From: an uncultured Hyphomicrobium sp.
Lineage (GTDB): Bacteria > Pseudomonadota > Alphaproteobacteria > Rhizobiales > Hyphomicrobiaceae
Assembly: GCF_902826555.1 (NCBI RefSeq)
Contig: NZ_CADEFI010000009.1
Coordinates: 1 to 64,000 of the forward strand
Length of the DNA: 64,000 bases
Direction: 5' to 3'
Shown: in pieces, positions 10,218 to 19,543 of the stretch
Position numbering within the stretch: the stretch's first letter is position 1
Layout: each line of letters begins with the position of its first letter
The notes under the pieces: model-generated
The model's input: the letters and a program-made list of their open reading frames with translations, nothing else
What the model was told of the DNA's origin: nothing
Databases searched by the model: none
Made by a program: the position numbers and the translations under genes

Positions 10218-12094
10218 TCCGGTGTCGTCACCGCGGCCGGCGCCGCCACTGCGGCGACCGGCTTGTCCTGATCCATCACATCCGCCGTCGAAGGACTGAG
10301 CGGCGTGGCTTTGTTTTTGGGCGGCGTGAGAGGTGTCGGCTCCGGCGTCGTCATGTTGCCCCTCAGAAGTGAACGGCCTGCCGTGAACCCGCCGACGAGC
10401 TGCAGTGCCAAACGCTCCTCGTCGCGCTTGCGCACGTCTCGTGCCGTATCCTCGGCTTCCGCCGGGCTGAACCCGAGGCCCACCAGCACCGCCTGTCCGA
10501 AGGCGAGCGCCGATTCGAACGTCTCGCGGATCTGGTAGTCGACGCGGGCCTCGATGAGCCGGAGCGTGTGCCCGCGGTCGAAGGAGCGCACGAACAGCTT
10601 CGCCACCGGGAACTCCGACTTGACCAGCTGCACGATCTTGTCGGCGGACTCCGGCTTGTCGACGCAGACCAGAATGGCCTCCGCCTCGGCCGCTCCCGAC
10701 GCGTGCAACACGTCGAGGCGCGTTCCGTCCCCGTAGTAGACCTTGAATCCGAAATTTCCGGCCGCACGGATCATGTCCACGTCGATCTCGATCAGCGAGA
10801 CATCGACGCCGCGCGCCAGGAGCGGCTGGCTGACGAGCTGCCCGAAGCGTCCGAAGCCGATGATGAGTACTCGGTTCTCGAGCCCGTTGGCCTTCTCCAC
10901 GCCGTCGAACGACACCTTCTCCGGCGGGATGTAGCGCTCGAAAAGCAGCAGGAAGAGCGGCGTCAGCGCCATCGAGAGGATGACGATCGCGCTCATGATC
11001 GCGGCAGCCCGCGAATCGAACACGCCGGCGCCAAGCGCCGCAGAATAGAGGACGAAGGCGAACTCGCCGCCCTGTGCGAACAGCGCCGCGCGCAGGAGCG
11101 ACTCCCGCCAGCTCGCGCCGAACAGGAGCGCGATCGCGAAAATGCCGATCGCCTTGGTGATCATGAAGGCGAGCACACCGGCAAGGACGATCGCCCATTC
11201 CCTGGCCACGAGCGCCAGATCGAGCGACATGCCGACGCCGAGAAAGAACAATCCAAGCAGAAGCCCCTTGAACGGATCGATGTCCGCCTCGAGCTGGTTG
11301 CGGAAACTCGATTCCGATAGCAGCACGCCGGCCAGGAACGCGCCCATGGCCATCGAGAGGCCGCCCCACTGCATGAAGAAGGCCGCGCCGAGCACCACCA
11401 TCAGCGACGCGGCAAGCATGATCTCGCGCCCGCCGAGCGTCGCCACCAGACCGAACATCGGATTGAGCAGCCAGCGCCCAGCCACGAACACGGCCACGAT
11501 CGAGACGATGGCCACCCCGATATTGATCCACATTTGCTGGCCGGTCGTTTCCACGTGCCCGCCGCCGAGGGCCGCCAGCAGCGCCACCAGCGCCAGCAGC
11601 GGCACGATGGCGAGATCCTCGAGCAGCAGGATGGACACGGCCCGCTGGCCGGCGGGTGTCGCCGTCTCGCCGCGCTCGTCGAGCATCTTCATGATGACGG
11701 CGGTCGACGACAGCACGAAGCCCATCGCACCGATGATGGCGACCGGCCACGAGAGACCGCCCAGGAACACGCCGACGCAAGAGAGCAGCGCCCCGCACGT
11801 CAGCACCTGCACCAGACCAAGCCCGAAAATGTCCTTCCTGAGCGCCCACAGCTTTGCCGGCCGCATCTCGAGCCCGATGATGAAAAGGAACATCACCACG
11901 CCGAGCTCCGCCACGTGGATGATTTCAACGGGGTCGGTGAAAAGGCCAAATCCGAACGGCCCCATGATGAGCCCGACGGCGAGGTAGCCGAGCACCGAGC
12001 CGAGACCGAACTTCCGGAACAGGGGGACCGCCACCACGCTGGCGGTGAGCAGCGCCACCACGGGACCGAGACTGACGGTTGCTTCTGCTGCCAT
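10205..12094 (-). CDS. Kef-type monovalent cation:proton antiporter (CPA2) with TrkA-N domain
   Basis: The 629-residue protein has a CPA2 membrane domain of about 12 helices (residues 1-380; LGYLAVGLIMGP, FLFIIGLEMRP, LSSTAVIMKML, FFLGVGMSLD) followed by a RCK/TrkA-N nucleotide-binding domain (about 400-520; RVLIIGFGRFGQLV, then ending acidic at IEIDVD). A variable C-terminal tail is Pro/Ala/Thr-rich. It matches the KefB/KefC class, which exchanges K+ for H+ and is often gated by glutathione adducts or NAD(H). No KefF/KefG-like ancillary gene is adjacent, so gating is open. GGAG lies before the start. Confidence 0.92.
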   Translation of the reverse strand: MAAEATVSLGPVVALLTASVVAVPLFRKFGLGSVLGYLAVGLIMGPFGFGLFTDPVEIIHVAELGVVMFLFIIGLEMRPAKLWALRKDIFGLGLVQVLTCGALLSCVGVFLGGLSWPVAIIGAMGFVLSSTAVIMKMLDERGETATPAGQRAVSILLLEDLAIVPLLALVALLAALGGGHVETTGQQMWINIGVAIVSIVAVFVAGRWLLNPMFGLVATLGGREIMLAASLMVVLGAAFFMQWGGLSMAMGAFLAGVLLSESSFRNQLEADIDPFKGLLLGLFFLGVGMSLDLALVAREWAIVLAGVLAFMITKAIGIFAIALLFGASWRESLLRAALFAQGGEFAFVLYSAALGAGVFDSRAAAIMSAIVILSMALTPLFLLLFERYIPPEKVSFDGVEKANGLENRVLIIGFGRFGQLVSQPLLARGVDVSLIEIDVDMIRAAGNFGFKVYYGDGTRLDVLHASGAAEAEAILVCVDKPESADKIVQLVKSEFPVAKLFVRSFDRGHTLRLIEARVDYQIRETFESALAFGQAVLVGLGFSPAEAEDTARDVRKRDEERLALQLVGGFTAGRSLLRGNMTTPEPTPLTPPKNKATPLSPSTADVMDQDKPVAAVAAPAAVTTPDQAR

Positions 12095-12225
12095 GGCTGG
12101 ATCTCCGTAAAATGCGACGAGGCCGGAGCAACGGCAGCATCACGAGCGATGTGGTTGCATAGTCTCGATAATCCGATCGGATGGAATTATGCAAGCTTCC
12201 ATACCGACCCGGCATCCCGGAGGGG

Positions 12226-12945
12226 CTATGGTTTGCGGTGCAGGAGATCGGGTCGCCGCTCGCGTGTGATGCGCTCGGCTTCCGCCCGGCGCCACTCGGC
12301 GATCTTCTTGTGATCGCCGGACATCAGGACCTCGGGCGTCGCCCGCCCTTCCCACTCTCGCGGCTTCGTATACTGCGGATATTCGAGCAACCCATCCTCG
12401 AAGCTCTCGTGCACCAGGCTCTCGTCCGCTCCGAGAACACCCGGGACCAACCGCACGCAGGCATCGATCAGCACCATGGCAGCAAGCTCGCCGCCCGAGA
12501 GCACGTAGTCGCCGATGGAAACCTCACGCGCGCCACGGGCCGCAATGACACGCTCGTCGACCCCCTCGAAGCGCCCGGCCAGGATGATCGCGCCCGCCCC
12601 GTCCGACAGCTCGCGCACGCGCTCCTGCGTGAGCGGCACGCCGCGCGGCGACATATAAAGAAGCGGCAGGTCGGGATCGGTCTCGCGTACACGGTCGATC
12701 GCGGCCGCGATCACATCCGGCCGCATGACCATCCCGGCTCCCCCGCCGGCAGGCGTATCGTCCACGGCGCGATGACGCCCGATCCCGAAGTCGCGGATCT
12801 GGTGCGTGGCGAGCGACCACAGTCCCGCATCGAGCGCCTGCCCGACCAGCGAGACGCCGAGCGGTCCTGGGAACATCTCGGGAAAGAGGGTGAGCACGGC
12901 CGCACGCCAAGGCGGGAGGCCCGTACCGGTCGGAAAATGCGCCAT
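12226..12945 (-). CDS. trmD: tRNA (guanine-N1-)-methyltransferase
   Basis: TrmD methylates G37 next to the anticodon of several tRNAs and prevents frameshifting. This 239-residue SPOUT enzyme shows the N-terminal [10 protein letters not shown], the substrate loop [13 protein letters not shown], the SAM-binding trefoil-knot segments LYMSPRG and [12 protein letters not shown], and [11 protein letters not shown]. Length fits the family. It is usually in an rpsP-rimM-trmD-rplS operon; here rpsP and rimM are absent nearby and rplS is 6 kb away on the same strand. No gene or clear signal was found in the 239 bp upstream. Confidence 0.96.
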   Translation of the reverse strand: MAHFPTGTGLPPWRAAVLTLFPEMFPGPLGVSLVGQALDAGLWSLATHQIRDFGIGRHRAVDDTPAGGGAGMVMRPDVIAAAIDRVRETDPDLPLLYMSPRGVPLTQERVRELSDGAGAIILAGRFEGVDERVIAARGAREVSIGDYVLSGGELAAMVLIDACVRLVPGVLGADESLVHESFEDGLLEYPQYTKPREWEGRATPEVLMSGDHKKIAEWRRAEAERITRERRPDLLHRKP

Positions 12946-13184
12946 GAATTGCTCGAGCTCGGACCGTGATCACTTCATGCGCCACCGGCTCAACGCGGAT
13001 CCCGCGCAGGCCCTGAGGCGTGGCCTCGGAAAAAACCCGCGGCTTCAGCGCCGAATGTAGTGCGATCACACGAGCCGATACACGCCTATTTCCGATCCGT
13101 GATGAACGGATGCCGGCGCGTGCTCAGGGTGTCTCAATGAGGATTGAGGGAGAAGACGGGACCGCTAGGCGCGGCAAGTACTCC

Positions 13185-13337
13185 TCAGCGGCGCGCCACG
13201 CCATGAGGCTGTATGCAATCCCCGACCAGAGCGCAGAGGCCCCTGAGCCCAAGGCTCAGCCAGCCCATGAAATAGCCCTGCCACCGATCCGCGAGATCGT
13301 CGAAATGATCTTCGAGCTTGTAGAGCAGCTTGGACAT
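13185..13337 (-). CDS. Possible 50-residue small protein
   Basis: A short open frame begins with ATG at 13337, has GAGG 6 nt upstream, and ends with TGA at 13185. The product starts MSKLLYKLEDHFDDLADRW, an amphipathic helix, and continues with a hydrophobic stretch around GYFMGWLSLGLRGLCALVG that could associate with membrane. I do not recognise a family. Evidence is the ribosome-binding site, the sensible composition and its place in an otherwise empty stretch between DUF1330 and trmD on the same strand. It could still be chance. Confidence 0.4.
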   Translation of the reverse strand: MSKLLYKLEDHFDDLADRWQGYFMGWLSLGLRGLCALVGDCIQPHGVARR

Positions 13338-13457
13338 CTCCCACCTCGTGTCTCAACGGTAGGTCCCCACGCTTAAGAAAAAGCTAACCTGCGATTGGGG
13401 CTGTCAGACGGCGGGAGTGAGGTCAATTTCGGCCAAAATCGACGTTCTAGGCGAGTA

Positions 13458-13745
13458 TCAGACCCCCTCGACGACGGTAATGTCGATCGTGCCGGCTCCA
13501 GCCCGCAGGGCTTTGGCCTCCGCATATTCGGGGCTCGTGGCATAGCCCAGCGCATGCTCGTAGCTCGGAAACTCGAGCACCACGTTCCGCTGCGTACCCT
13601 TGCCTTCCATGATCTGGCACTTGCCGCCGCGCACGATCGGCCGCCCCTCGTACTTGTCGAGCGCGACCTTGGACTTGGTGACATACTGCCCCCACTTCTC
13701 CGGATCCGTGACGGTCGCATGCGCGATGACGTAACCCTTGGCCAT
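13458..13745 (-). CDS. DUF1330 family protein
   Basis: A 95-residue protein of the DUF1330 family, which has a dimeric ferredoxin-like alpha/beta fold. Family features are KGYVIAHATVTDPEKWGQY at the start, GRPIVRGGKCQIMEGK in the middle and FPSYEHALGYATSPEYAEAK with the closing VEGV. No enzymatic function has been established for these. AGGAGAG lies 6 nt before the start. It follows pyrF by 33 bp on the same strand and may be co-transcribed with it. Confidence 0.88.
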   Translation of the reverse strand: MAKGYVIAHATVTDPEKWGQYVTKSKVALDKYEGRPIVRGGKCQIMEGKGTQRNVVLEFPSYEHALGYATSPEYAEAKALRAGAGTIDITVVEGV

Positions 13746-13778
13746 GAACGCTCTCCTGAAGATCTATGATGAGTGAGT

Positions 13779-14528
13779 CTAATGCGGGCCTGACGCGCCG
13801 GCGGTCGCCTTGGCGATCACCTCGCGGATATGGTGAATGAAGGTCTCCGCCGCGAGCTTGGGATCGTCGGCCTGCGTGATCGGGCGCCCCACCACGATGT
13901 GATTGGCCCCCGCCGCGATGGCATGCTCGGGCGTCATGACGCGCTCCTGATCGTCCGTCGCACTACCGGTCAAGCGGATGCCGGGCGTGACGATGAGGAA
14001 ATCCGGTCCCGTGGAAGCACGGATCCGCGCCGCCTCCTGACCCGAAGCGATCACCCCGTCAAAGCCGGCGGCATGCGCCAGCTCTGCACGGCGCAGGACG
14101 AGATCGGCAGGCGAGAGCGTCGAGCCCTGCTGGCGCAGATCCTCTTCCGTGAGGTTGGTCAGCACGGTCACCGCAAGCAGCTTGACCTTGCCCGAGGCGC
14201 GCCCCGCAACGGCCGCCCGCAAAGTTTTGAGATCGTGGCCATGCACGGTGAGAAAAGTGATGTCGAGCTCGGTGGCATTGGCAACGGCACGCTCGACCGT
14301 GTTCCCGATGTCGAGCAGCTTCATGTCGAGGAATACGCGCTTGCCGCGACGCCGGAGATCTCGGGCAAGATCGAGGCCTCCCGCAAACAGCAGCTCGAGC
14401 CCGACTTTGTAGAACGACACCGTGTCGTCGAGCTTGCTGACGAGTTGGCGCGCCTCTTCGACGCTCGGCATGTCGAGGGCGACGATCAATCGGTCTCGGA
14501 CGGTATCGTGGCTCATGGGATCAGCCAT
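13779..14528 (-). CDS. pyrF: Orotidine 5'-phosphate decarboxylase
   Basis: PyrF makes UMP from OMP, the last step of de novo pyrimidine synthesis. The TIM-barrel protein has the signature RLIVALDMPS, YKVGLELLF, the catalytic segment FLDMKLLDIGNTV (Lys and Asp of the DxKxxDI motif), LTVHGHD and the phosphate-binding TPGIRL with VVGRPIT near the end. The ATG at 14528 (249 residues) overlaps the stop of the FMN reductase by 8 bp, suggesting translational coupling; 14537 and 14516 are alternative in-frame starts. Identity is secure. Confidence 0.96.
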   Translation of the reverse strand: MADPMSHDTVRDRLIVALDMPSVEEARQLVSKLDDTVSFYKVGLELLFAGGLDLARDLRRRGKRVFLDMKLLDIGNTVERAVANATELDITFLTVHGHDLKTLRAAVAGRASGKVKLLAVTVLTNLTEEDLRQQGSTLSPADLVLRRAELAHAAGFDGVIASGQEAARIRASTGPDFLIVTPGIRLTGSATDDQERVMTPEHAIAAGANHIVVGRPITQADDPKLAAETFIHHIREVIAKATAGASGPH

Positions 14529-15111
14529 GCAGCACATGCGCAGCGCGCGCCAGCTTCTGGATCAGCCGCTTGAAGTTCTCCTGGCTTTCCTTGTTCTTGA
14601 GGTGGCCGTTGTCCTCGAAAGCCTCGCCTGCCTTCGGCACGGCGAACTGATCAGGCAGAACCAGCGCATTGAGCCCGAGCTCGAGCACAGTCCTCACCGT
14701 ATTGACGCCGCGCAATCCGCCCATGCCTCCGGGCGAGGCCGAGCCCAGCGCGAACACGCGCGTCTTGTAGACGGCAAGCGGCTCCTCGCCCTCGATGCGC
14801 ACGCGGCTCACCCAGTCGAGCGTGTTCTTGAGCAGCGGCGTGATCGACGCATTGTATTCGGGGCAGGCGATGAAGATGCCGGTGTGCACTTTCATCAGCG
14901 CTTCGAACTTCCGCGCGTTCTCCGGGATGCCCTCGAGCGCCTGCAGGTCGGCATCGTAGAGCGGCATGGGATAGTCGCCGAGATCGGCGAATGTCGCCGC
15001 AAGCCCGTTGGCCTCCGCAATCTCCGCGCCGAGCCTCGCGAGGCGTTTGTTGTAGGAGGCATCGCGCGCACTTCCGGCGAAGAAGAGGAGCTTGGTTGAA
15101 GAAAGGCTCAT
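14521..15111 (-). CDS. NADPH-dependent FMN reductase
   Basis: A 196-residue flavodoxin-fold reductase of the FMN_red family. The FMN phosphate-binding motif GSARDASYNKRL and the isoalloxazine-binding segment PEYNASITPLLKNTLDWVSR are both intact, followed by SASPGGMGGLRG. Relatives reduce quinones, azo dyes, chromate or iron with NAD(P)H and protect against oxidative stress; the substrate here is unknown. GGAGG precedes the start. It lies between dnaJ (40 bp upstream) and pyrF (overlapping), all on the minus strand. Confidence 0.92.
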   Translation of the reverse strand: MSLSSTKLLFFAGSARDASYNKRLARLGAEIAEANGLAATFADLGDYPMPLYDADLQALEGIPENARKFEALMKVHTGIFIACPEYNASITPLLKNTLDWVSRVRIEGEEPLAVYKTRVFALGSASPGGMGGLRGVNTVRTVLELGLNALVLPDQFAVPKAGEAFEDNGHLKNKESQENFKRLIQKLARAAHVLHG

Positions 15112-15150
15112 GCGTCCTCCAGGGTCGCCAACAAGGCAAACGAGCGCGGG

Positions 15151-16299
15151 TTATCCGCTCTTGCCGTCGAAAAAGTCCTTCACCCGCGCAAAGAAGCCGG
15201 CGCTCTCCGGGCTCGTGCCTTTGTGACTCTCGCGCTCGAACTCTTCCAGCAGCTCCCGCTGGCGCCGCGTGAGATTCTTCGGCGTCTCGACATCGACCTG
15301 GATGTACATGTCGCCGATCGTTTTCGAGCGCAGCACCGGCATGCCCTTGCCCTTGAGCCGGAATTGCTTCCCGCTCTCGCTGCCTTCGGGAATCTTGACG
15401 CGGCTCGCCGTGCCCTCGAGCGTCGGCACCTCGATCTGCCCGCCGAGCGCCGCCGTCGTCATGGAAATCGGCACCTTGCAGAACAAATCCGCCCCGTCGC
15501 GCTGAAAGAACGAATGCGGCTTGATGGAGAGAAAAATATAGAGGTCGCCGGGCGGTCCGCCGCGCAGTCCCGCTTCGCCGTCACCGACCAGGCGCACCTT
15601 GGTTCCATCCTCGACACCGGCCGGAATGTTGACCGACAGCGTCCGCTCGCGCATCACGCGACCCGCACCCGAGCACGCCGGACACGGATCGTCGATCACC
15701 TCGCCGCGCCCAACGCACGCCGGACAGGTCCGCTCGATGGTGAAGAAGCCCTGGCTCGCGCGCACCTTGCCGATACCGCCGCAGGTCGGGCACGTCGTCG
15801 GCTTGGTGCCGGCCTTCGCCCCGCTCCCCGAGCACGTATCGCAAGCAACGCTCGTCGGCACGCGGATCTCCGCCGCCTTTCCCGTGAAGGCTTCGTCGAG
15901 CGTGATTTCCATGTTGTAGCGAAGGTCGGCCCCGCGCTCACGCGAGCTGCCGCGCCGCTGGCTGCCACGCCGCCCACCCATGAATTCGCCGAACAGATCG
16001 TCGAAGATGTCCGACATCGATGACGCGAAGTCGGGCCCGAAGCCCGCACCCGGATGACCACGCCCCATGCCGTGATCGAAGGCGGCATGGCCGAACTTGT
16101 CATAGGCGGCCCGCTTCTGCGGATCCTTGAGCGCTTCGTAGGCCTCGTTGAGATCCTTGAAGCGCTGCTCGGCATCCTTGTCACCCGGATTACGATCCGG
16201 ATGGCATTCCTTGGCGAGCTTGCGGAAGGCGGATTTGAGGTCCTGCTCGCTCGCGGTGCGCGGCACACCGAGGATTTCGTAGTAATCGCGTTTGGCCAT
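15151..16299 (-). CDS. dnaJ: Chaperone protein DnaJ
   Basis: DnaJ delivers unfolded clients to DnaK and stimulates its ATPase. This 382-residue type I protein has the complete order: J domain with HPD ([11 protein letters not shown]), Gly/Phe-rich linker ([13 protein letters not shown]), four zinc-binding CxxCxGxG repeats ([32 protein letters not shown]), and the C-terminal substrate-binding and dimer domains. The start at 16299 ([12 protein letters not shown]) is fixed by family alignment. It follows dnaK after a strong terminator, so expression probably needs readthrough or its own promoter. Confidence 0.97.
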   Translation of the reverse strand: MAKRDYYEILGVPRTASEQDLKSAFRKLAKECHPDRNPGDKDAEQRFKDLNEAYEALKDPQKRAAYDKFGHAAFDHGMGRGHPGAGFGPDFASSMSDIFDDLFGEFMGGRRGSQRRGSSRERGADLRYNMEITLDEAFTGKAAEIRVPTSVACDTCSGSGAKAGTKPTTCPTCGGIGKVRASQGFFTIERTCPACVGRGEVIDDPCPACSGAGRVMRERTLSVNIPAGVEDGTKVRLVGDGEAGLRGGPPGDLYIFLSIKPHSFFQRDGADLFCKVPISMTTAALGGQIEVPTLEGTASRVKIPEGSESGKQFRLKGKGMPVLRSKTIGDMYIQVDVETPKNLTRRQRELLEEFERESHKGTSPESAGFFARVKDFFDGKSG

Positions 16300-16400
16300 G
16301 GGAGGGCATTCTATCCGGCGGGCGGAGGCGGGAAGCAAGCACTATCACGGAACAATTGGCCTTAGCCTTTCCGCCCGGCAACACCCGCTGCAAAAAAAGC

Positions 16401-16438
16401 TCTCCCCGGCCTGCGGAGCGCGCATGTGCCGGGGAGAG
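16401..16438 (-). terminator. Intrinsic terminator downstream of dnaK
   Basis: On the minus strand a perfect 11-bp GC-rich stem, CTCTCCCCGGC with GCCGGGGAGAG, closes a 14-16 nt loop and is followed directly by a run of seven T (through 16394). It is 20 bp after the dnaK stop and before dnaJ. This is the clearest rho-independent terminator in the window and would lower dnaJ relative to dnaK. Confidence 0.85.
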
Positions 16439-16456
16439 GGGTCCCGAAGCAGGCGT

Positions 16457-18373
16457 TTAGCCCGCCTTCTTCTTGTCGTCCTTGACCTCTTCGAAGTCCG
16501 CGTCGACGACATTGTCGTCCGCGTCCTTCGCGGAGGGGGCATCGCCCTGGTCGGCATCGCCGCCCTTGGCGCTATAGACCGCCTCGCCGATCTTCATCGC
16601 CACCTGCGCAAGCGACGTGGTCGCCTGCTTGATGCGATCGACATCGTCGGAGGCGATCGCCTCCTTGGCAGCCTCGACGGCCTTTTCGACGTCGGCCTTC
16701 ACCGCAGCCACCGCCGGGTTCGACCCGTTCTCGACGAGTTCCTTCTCGGTTGCGTGAATCAGGGCTTCGGCCTGGTTCTTGGCCTCGACCTGCTCGCGCT
16801 TCTTCTTGTCGTCGGCCGCATGCGCTTCCGCGTCCTTCACCATCCGCTCGATCTCGGTATCGGAGAGACCGCCGGAGGCCTGGATGCGGATCGACTGTTC
16901 CTTGGCCGTCGCCTTGTCCTTGGCCGAGACGTGCACGATGCCGTTGGCGTCGATATCGAACGTCACCTCCACCTGCGGCACGCCGCGCGGCGCCGGCGGA
17001 ATGCCGACCAGATCGAACTGGCCAAGCAGCTTGTTATCGGCCGCCATCTCGCGCTCGCCCTGGCTCACGCGAATGGTCACCGCATTCTGTCCATCCTCGG
17101 CCGTCGAGAACACCTGGCTCTTCTTGGTCGGGATGGTCGTGTTGCGATCGATCAAGCGCGTGAACACGCCGCCCAGCGTCTCGATGCCGAGCGAGAGCGG
17201 CGTCACGTCGAGCAACAGCACGTCCTTGACTTCGCCCTTGAGAACGCCGCCCTGAATCGCTGCGCCGACGGCCACCACCTCATCCGGGTTGACGCCCTTG
17301 TGCGGCTCCTTGCCGAACAACTCCTTGACGACCTGCTGCACCTTGGGCATGCGCGTCATGCCGCCGACCAGCACCACCTCGTCGATGTCGGCCGCCTTGA
17401 GGCCGGCATCCTTGATGGCTTGCTCGCACGGCCCGCGAGTCTTCTGGATAAGGTCGTCGACAAGGCTTTCGAGCTTGGCGCGCGTGAGCTTCATCGTCAG
17501 ATGCTTCGGACCCGACTGGTCCGCCGTGATGAACGGCAGGTTGATCTCGGTCTGGGCCGACGAAGACAGCTCGATCTTGGCCTTCTCGGCAGCTTCCTTG
17601 AGACGCTGCAGCGCGAGCTTGTCGTTGCGCAGGTCGATGCCCTGCTCCTTCTTGAACTCGTCGGCCAGATAGCTGACGAGCTTCATGTCGAAGTCTTCAC
17701 CGCCGAGGAACGTGTCGCCGTTCGTGCTCTTCACCTCGAACACGCCGTCGCCGATCTCGAGGATCGAGATATCGAAGGTGCCGCCGCCGAGATCGTACAC
17801 GGCGATAATCTTGGCACTGGTCTTCTTGTCGAGCCCATAGGCGAGCGCAGCTGCCGTCGGCTCGTTGATGATGCGCAGCACTTCGAGTCCGGCGATCCGG
17901 CCGGCATCCTTGGTTGCCTGCCGCTGGGCGTCGTTGAAGTAGGCGGGGACCGTGATCACGGCCTGAGTGACTGTCTCGCCGAGCTTGGCTTCGGCCGTCT
18001 CTTTCATCTTCTGCAGGATGAACGCCGAAATCTGCTGCGGCGAATATTCCTTGCCGTTGGCCTCGACCCAAGCGTCGCCGGTCGGCCCCTTCACGATCTT
18101 GTAGGGGACGAGCTTCTTGTCCTTCTCGACCATCGGGTCGTCGTAGCGCCGTCCGATCAGGCGCTTGATGGCGAAAAGCGTGTTCGTGGGATTGGTCACC
18201 GCCTGGCGCTTGGCCGGAAGGCCGACCAGACGCTCGCCATCGTCCGTAAAGGCGACAATGGACGGGGTTGTATTCACGCCTTCGGCATTCTCCAGCACCC
18301 GGGGTTTGCCCCCTTCCATGACGGCGACGCACGAGTTCGTGGTGCCGAGGTCGATACCGATGACTTTTGCCAT
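16457..18373 (-). CDS. dnaK: Chaperone protein DnaK (Hsp70)
   Basis: DnaK is the ATP-driven Hsp70 that refolds proteins with DnaJ and GrpE. The 638-residue protein carries all Hsp70 signatures: [17 protein letters not shown] at the N-terminus, the phosphate loop [29 protein letters not shown], the linker [19 protein letters not shown], a substrate-binding beta-sandwich and helical lid, and an acidic tail ending near [15 protein letters not shown]. The start at 18373 is set by [10 protein letters not shown]. The preceding 381 bp has no gene and holds a possible heat-shock promoter. Confidence 0.98.
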   Translation of the reverse strand: MAKVIGIDLGTTNSCVAVMEGGKPRVLENAEGVNTTPSIVAFTDDGERLVGLPAKRQAVTNPTNTLFAIKRLIGRRYDDPMVEKDKKLVPYKIVKGPTGDAWVEANGKEYSPQQISAFILQKMKETAEAKLGETVTQAVITVPAYFNDAQRQATKDAGRIAGLEVLRIINEPTAAALAYGLDKKTSAKIIAVYDLGGGTFDISILEIGDGVFEVKSTNGDTFLGGEDFDMKLVSYLADEFKKEQGIDLRNDKLALQRLKEAAEKAKIELSSSAQTEINLPFITADQSGPKHLTMKLTRAKLESLVDDLIQKTRGPCEQAIKDAGLKAADIDEVVLVGGMTRMPKVQQVVKELFGKEPHKGVNPDEVVAVGAAIQGGVLKGEVKDVLLLDVTPLSLGIETLGGVFTRLIDRNTTIPTKKSQVFSTAEDGQNAVTIRVSQGEREMAADNKLLGQFDLVGIPPAPRGVPQVEVTFDIDANGIVHVSAKDKATAKEQSIRIQASGGLSDTEIERMVKDAEAHAADDKKKREQVEAKNQAEALIHATEKELVENGSNPAVAAVKADVEKAVEAAKEAIASDDVDRIKQATTSLAQVAMKIGEAVYSAKGGDADQGDAPSAKDADDNVVDADFEEVKDDKKKAG

Positions 18374-18504
18374 GTCTCCGAAATTCCTCTTCGTTGCGGC
18401 AGACCGTCCGGACCCTTTGCTAGGCCGGCGCCCGGTTGTGTCTCTTCGCCTCCGGATGGAGGTCTGGAGTACGGTCCCCAGGAGAACAATTGATGATGCG
18501 CGGT

Positions 18505-18533
18505 TATATAGGGTGGGCTTTTCGGCACGCAAC
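18505..18533 (-). promoter_or_regulatory. Possible RpoH-type heat-shock promoter of dnaK
   Basis: On the minus strand GTTGCG (18533-18528) is followed by a 15-nt spacer and CCTATATA (18512-18505), about 130 bp upstream of dnaK. Alphaproteobacterial sigma-32 promoters have CTTG and CYTATWT elements, so the -10 fits well and the -35 is one base off. No CIRCE inverted repeat (TTAGCACTC) was seen here despite hrcA nearby. The rest of 18374-18754 shows no gene or other signal. Confidence 0.35.
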
Positions 18534-18754
18534 GGGCCGACGAAACCGCCGCACGATCAATTTTGGGGCTCTTGGTTTAACACTTCTCACAGGCGCGGAC
18601 GCAAGACCTTTGGCGCCACAAGCGACGACTTGGCAGCGGCGAGCGCAGGTGCCGCGACGCGGGCTGAGCTTTACTTGCCTGATCAACTGTTACCGATCGG
18701 TCCCATTTGATACCTCGCCCACCTGTCGCGCCACCGGCCTGGCCTTCCGCCGTT

Positions 18755-19438
18755 CTACGAGGCGTCCGTGTCGTCGCCGGAACGCGGACCGTCGGACGCT
18801 TGAGCCGTACCGTCGGCGCCAGCCGAAGTCTCGCTCTTCCCAGCTTTCGGCCCGCCCTTGGCCACCACCACCATCGCCGGCCTGAGCACGCGATCGTCGA
18901 TGACGTAGCCGCATTGGAACACGTCCAGGATGGTGCCCGGCGGCACCTCCGCGTTCTGCATTTCCATCATCGCCTGATGCTGATGCGGATTGAACGGCTC
19001 GCCCTTCGGATTGACGCGCTTGACGCCGTTCCGCTCCAGTACGTTGATGAACTCGCGCTCCGTCATGCTAACGCCGTCGACCAGGCTTTTGAGCGCGCTG
19101 CTCTCCTCGACCGCTTCGCCTGGCACCGCCTGAATGGCGCGCTCGAAATTGTCGGCAACCGTCACCACGTCACGCGCGAACTTGGTAATCGCGTACTTGG
19201 CGGTTTCCTCGCGCTCGCGCTCGGCGCGCTTGCGAATGTTGTCCATCTCCGCGTGCGCGCGCAGAAGGCGGTCCGTGAGGTCGGCAATCTGGCCCTGGAG
19301 AAGATCGACCTCGGCCGCGAGGCGGTCGGCCTCTTGCCCCGGCTCGGCCGCAGCTTGAAACGGTGCCTTGGTTTCGGATCCTGGCGTCCCGCCCTCCTTG
19401 GAGCCAGGGTCGTTGGGATTTGTCGTCTCGTCAGCCAT
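18755..19438 (-). CDS. grpE: Nucleotide exchange factor GrpE
   Basis: GrpE releases ADP from DnaK. The 227-residue protein has a disordered N-terminal tail, a long coiled coil (ADRLAAEVDLLQGQIADLTDRLL then RAHAEMDNIRKRAERERE), and the conserved beta-wing ending with NPHQHQAMMEM, PPGTILDVFQCGYVIDDRVLRPAMVVV. GTGGAG lies 7 nt before the ATG at 19438, preferred over the ATG at 19456. It follows hrcA by about 100 bp on the same strand, the usual hrcA-grpE pairing. Confidence 0.96.
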   Translation of the reverse strand: MADETTNPNDPGSKEGGTPGSETKAPFQAAAEPGQEADRLAAEVDLLQGQIADLTDRLLRAHAEMDNIRKRAEREREETAKYAITKFARDVVTVADNFERAIQAVPGEAVEESSALKSLVDGVSMTEREFINVLERNGVKRVNPKGEPFNPHQHQAMMEMQNAEVPPGTILDVFQCGYVIDDRVLRPAMVVVAKGGPKAGKSETSAGADGTAQASDGPRSGDDTDAS

Positions 19439-19543
19439 TGAAGCTCCACGTCTCAAAAAAGAGGGGGGGCAGCGCCCGGGCCGGATACCAGCCTTGCAGA
19501 GCCGCCGAAGATGGGCCCGATATCAGCCCCTAAGATGAAAAAA

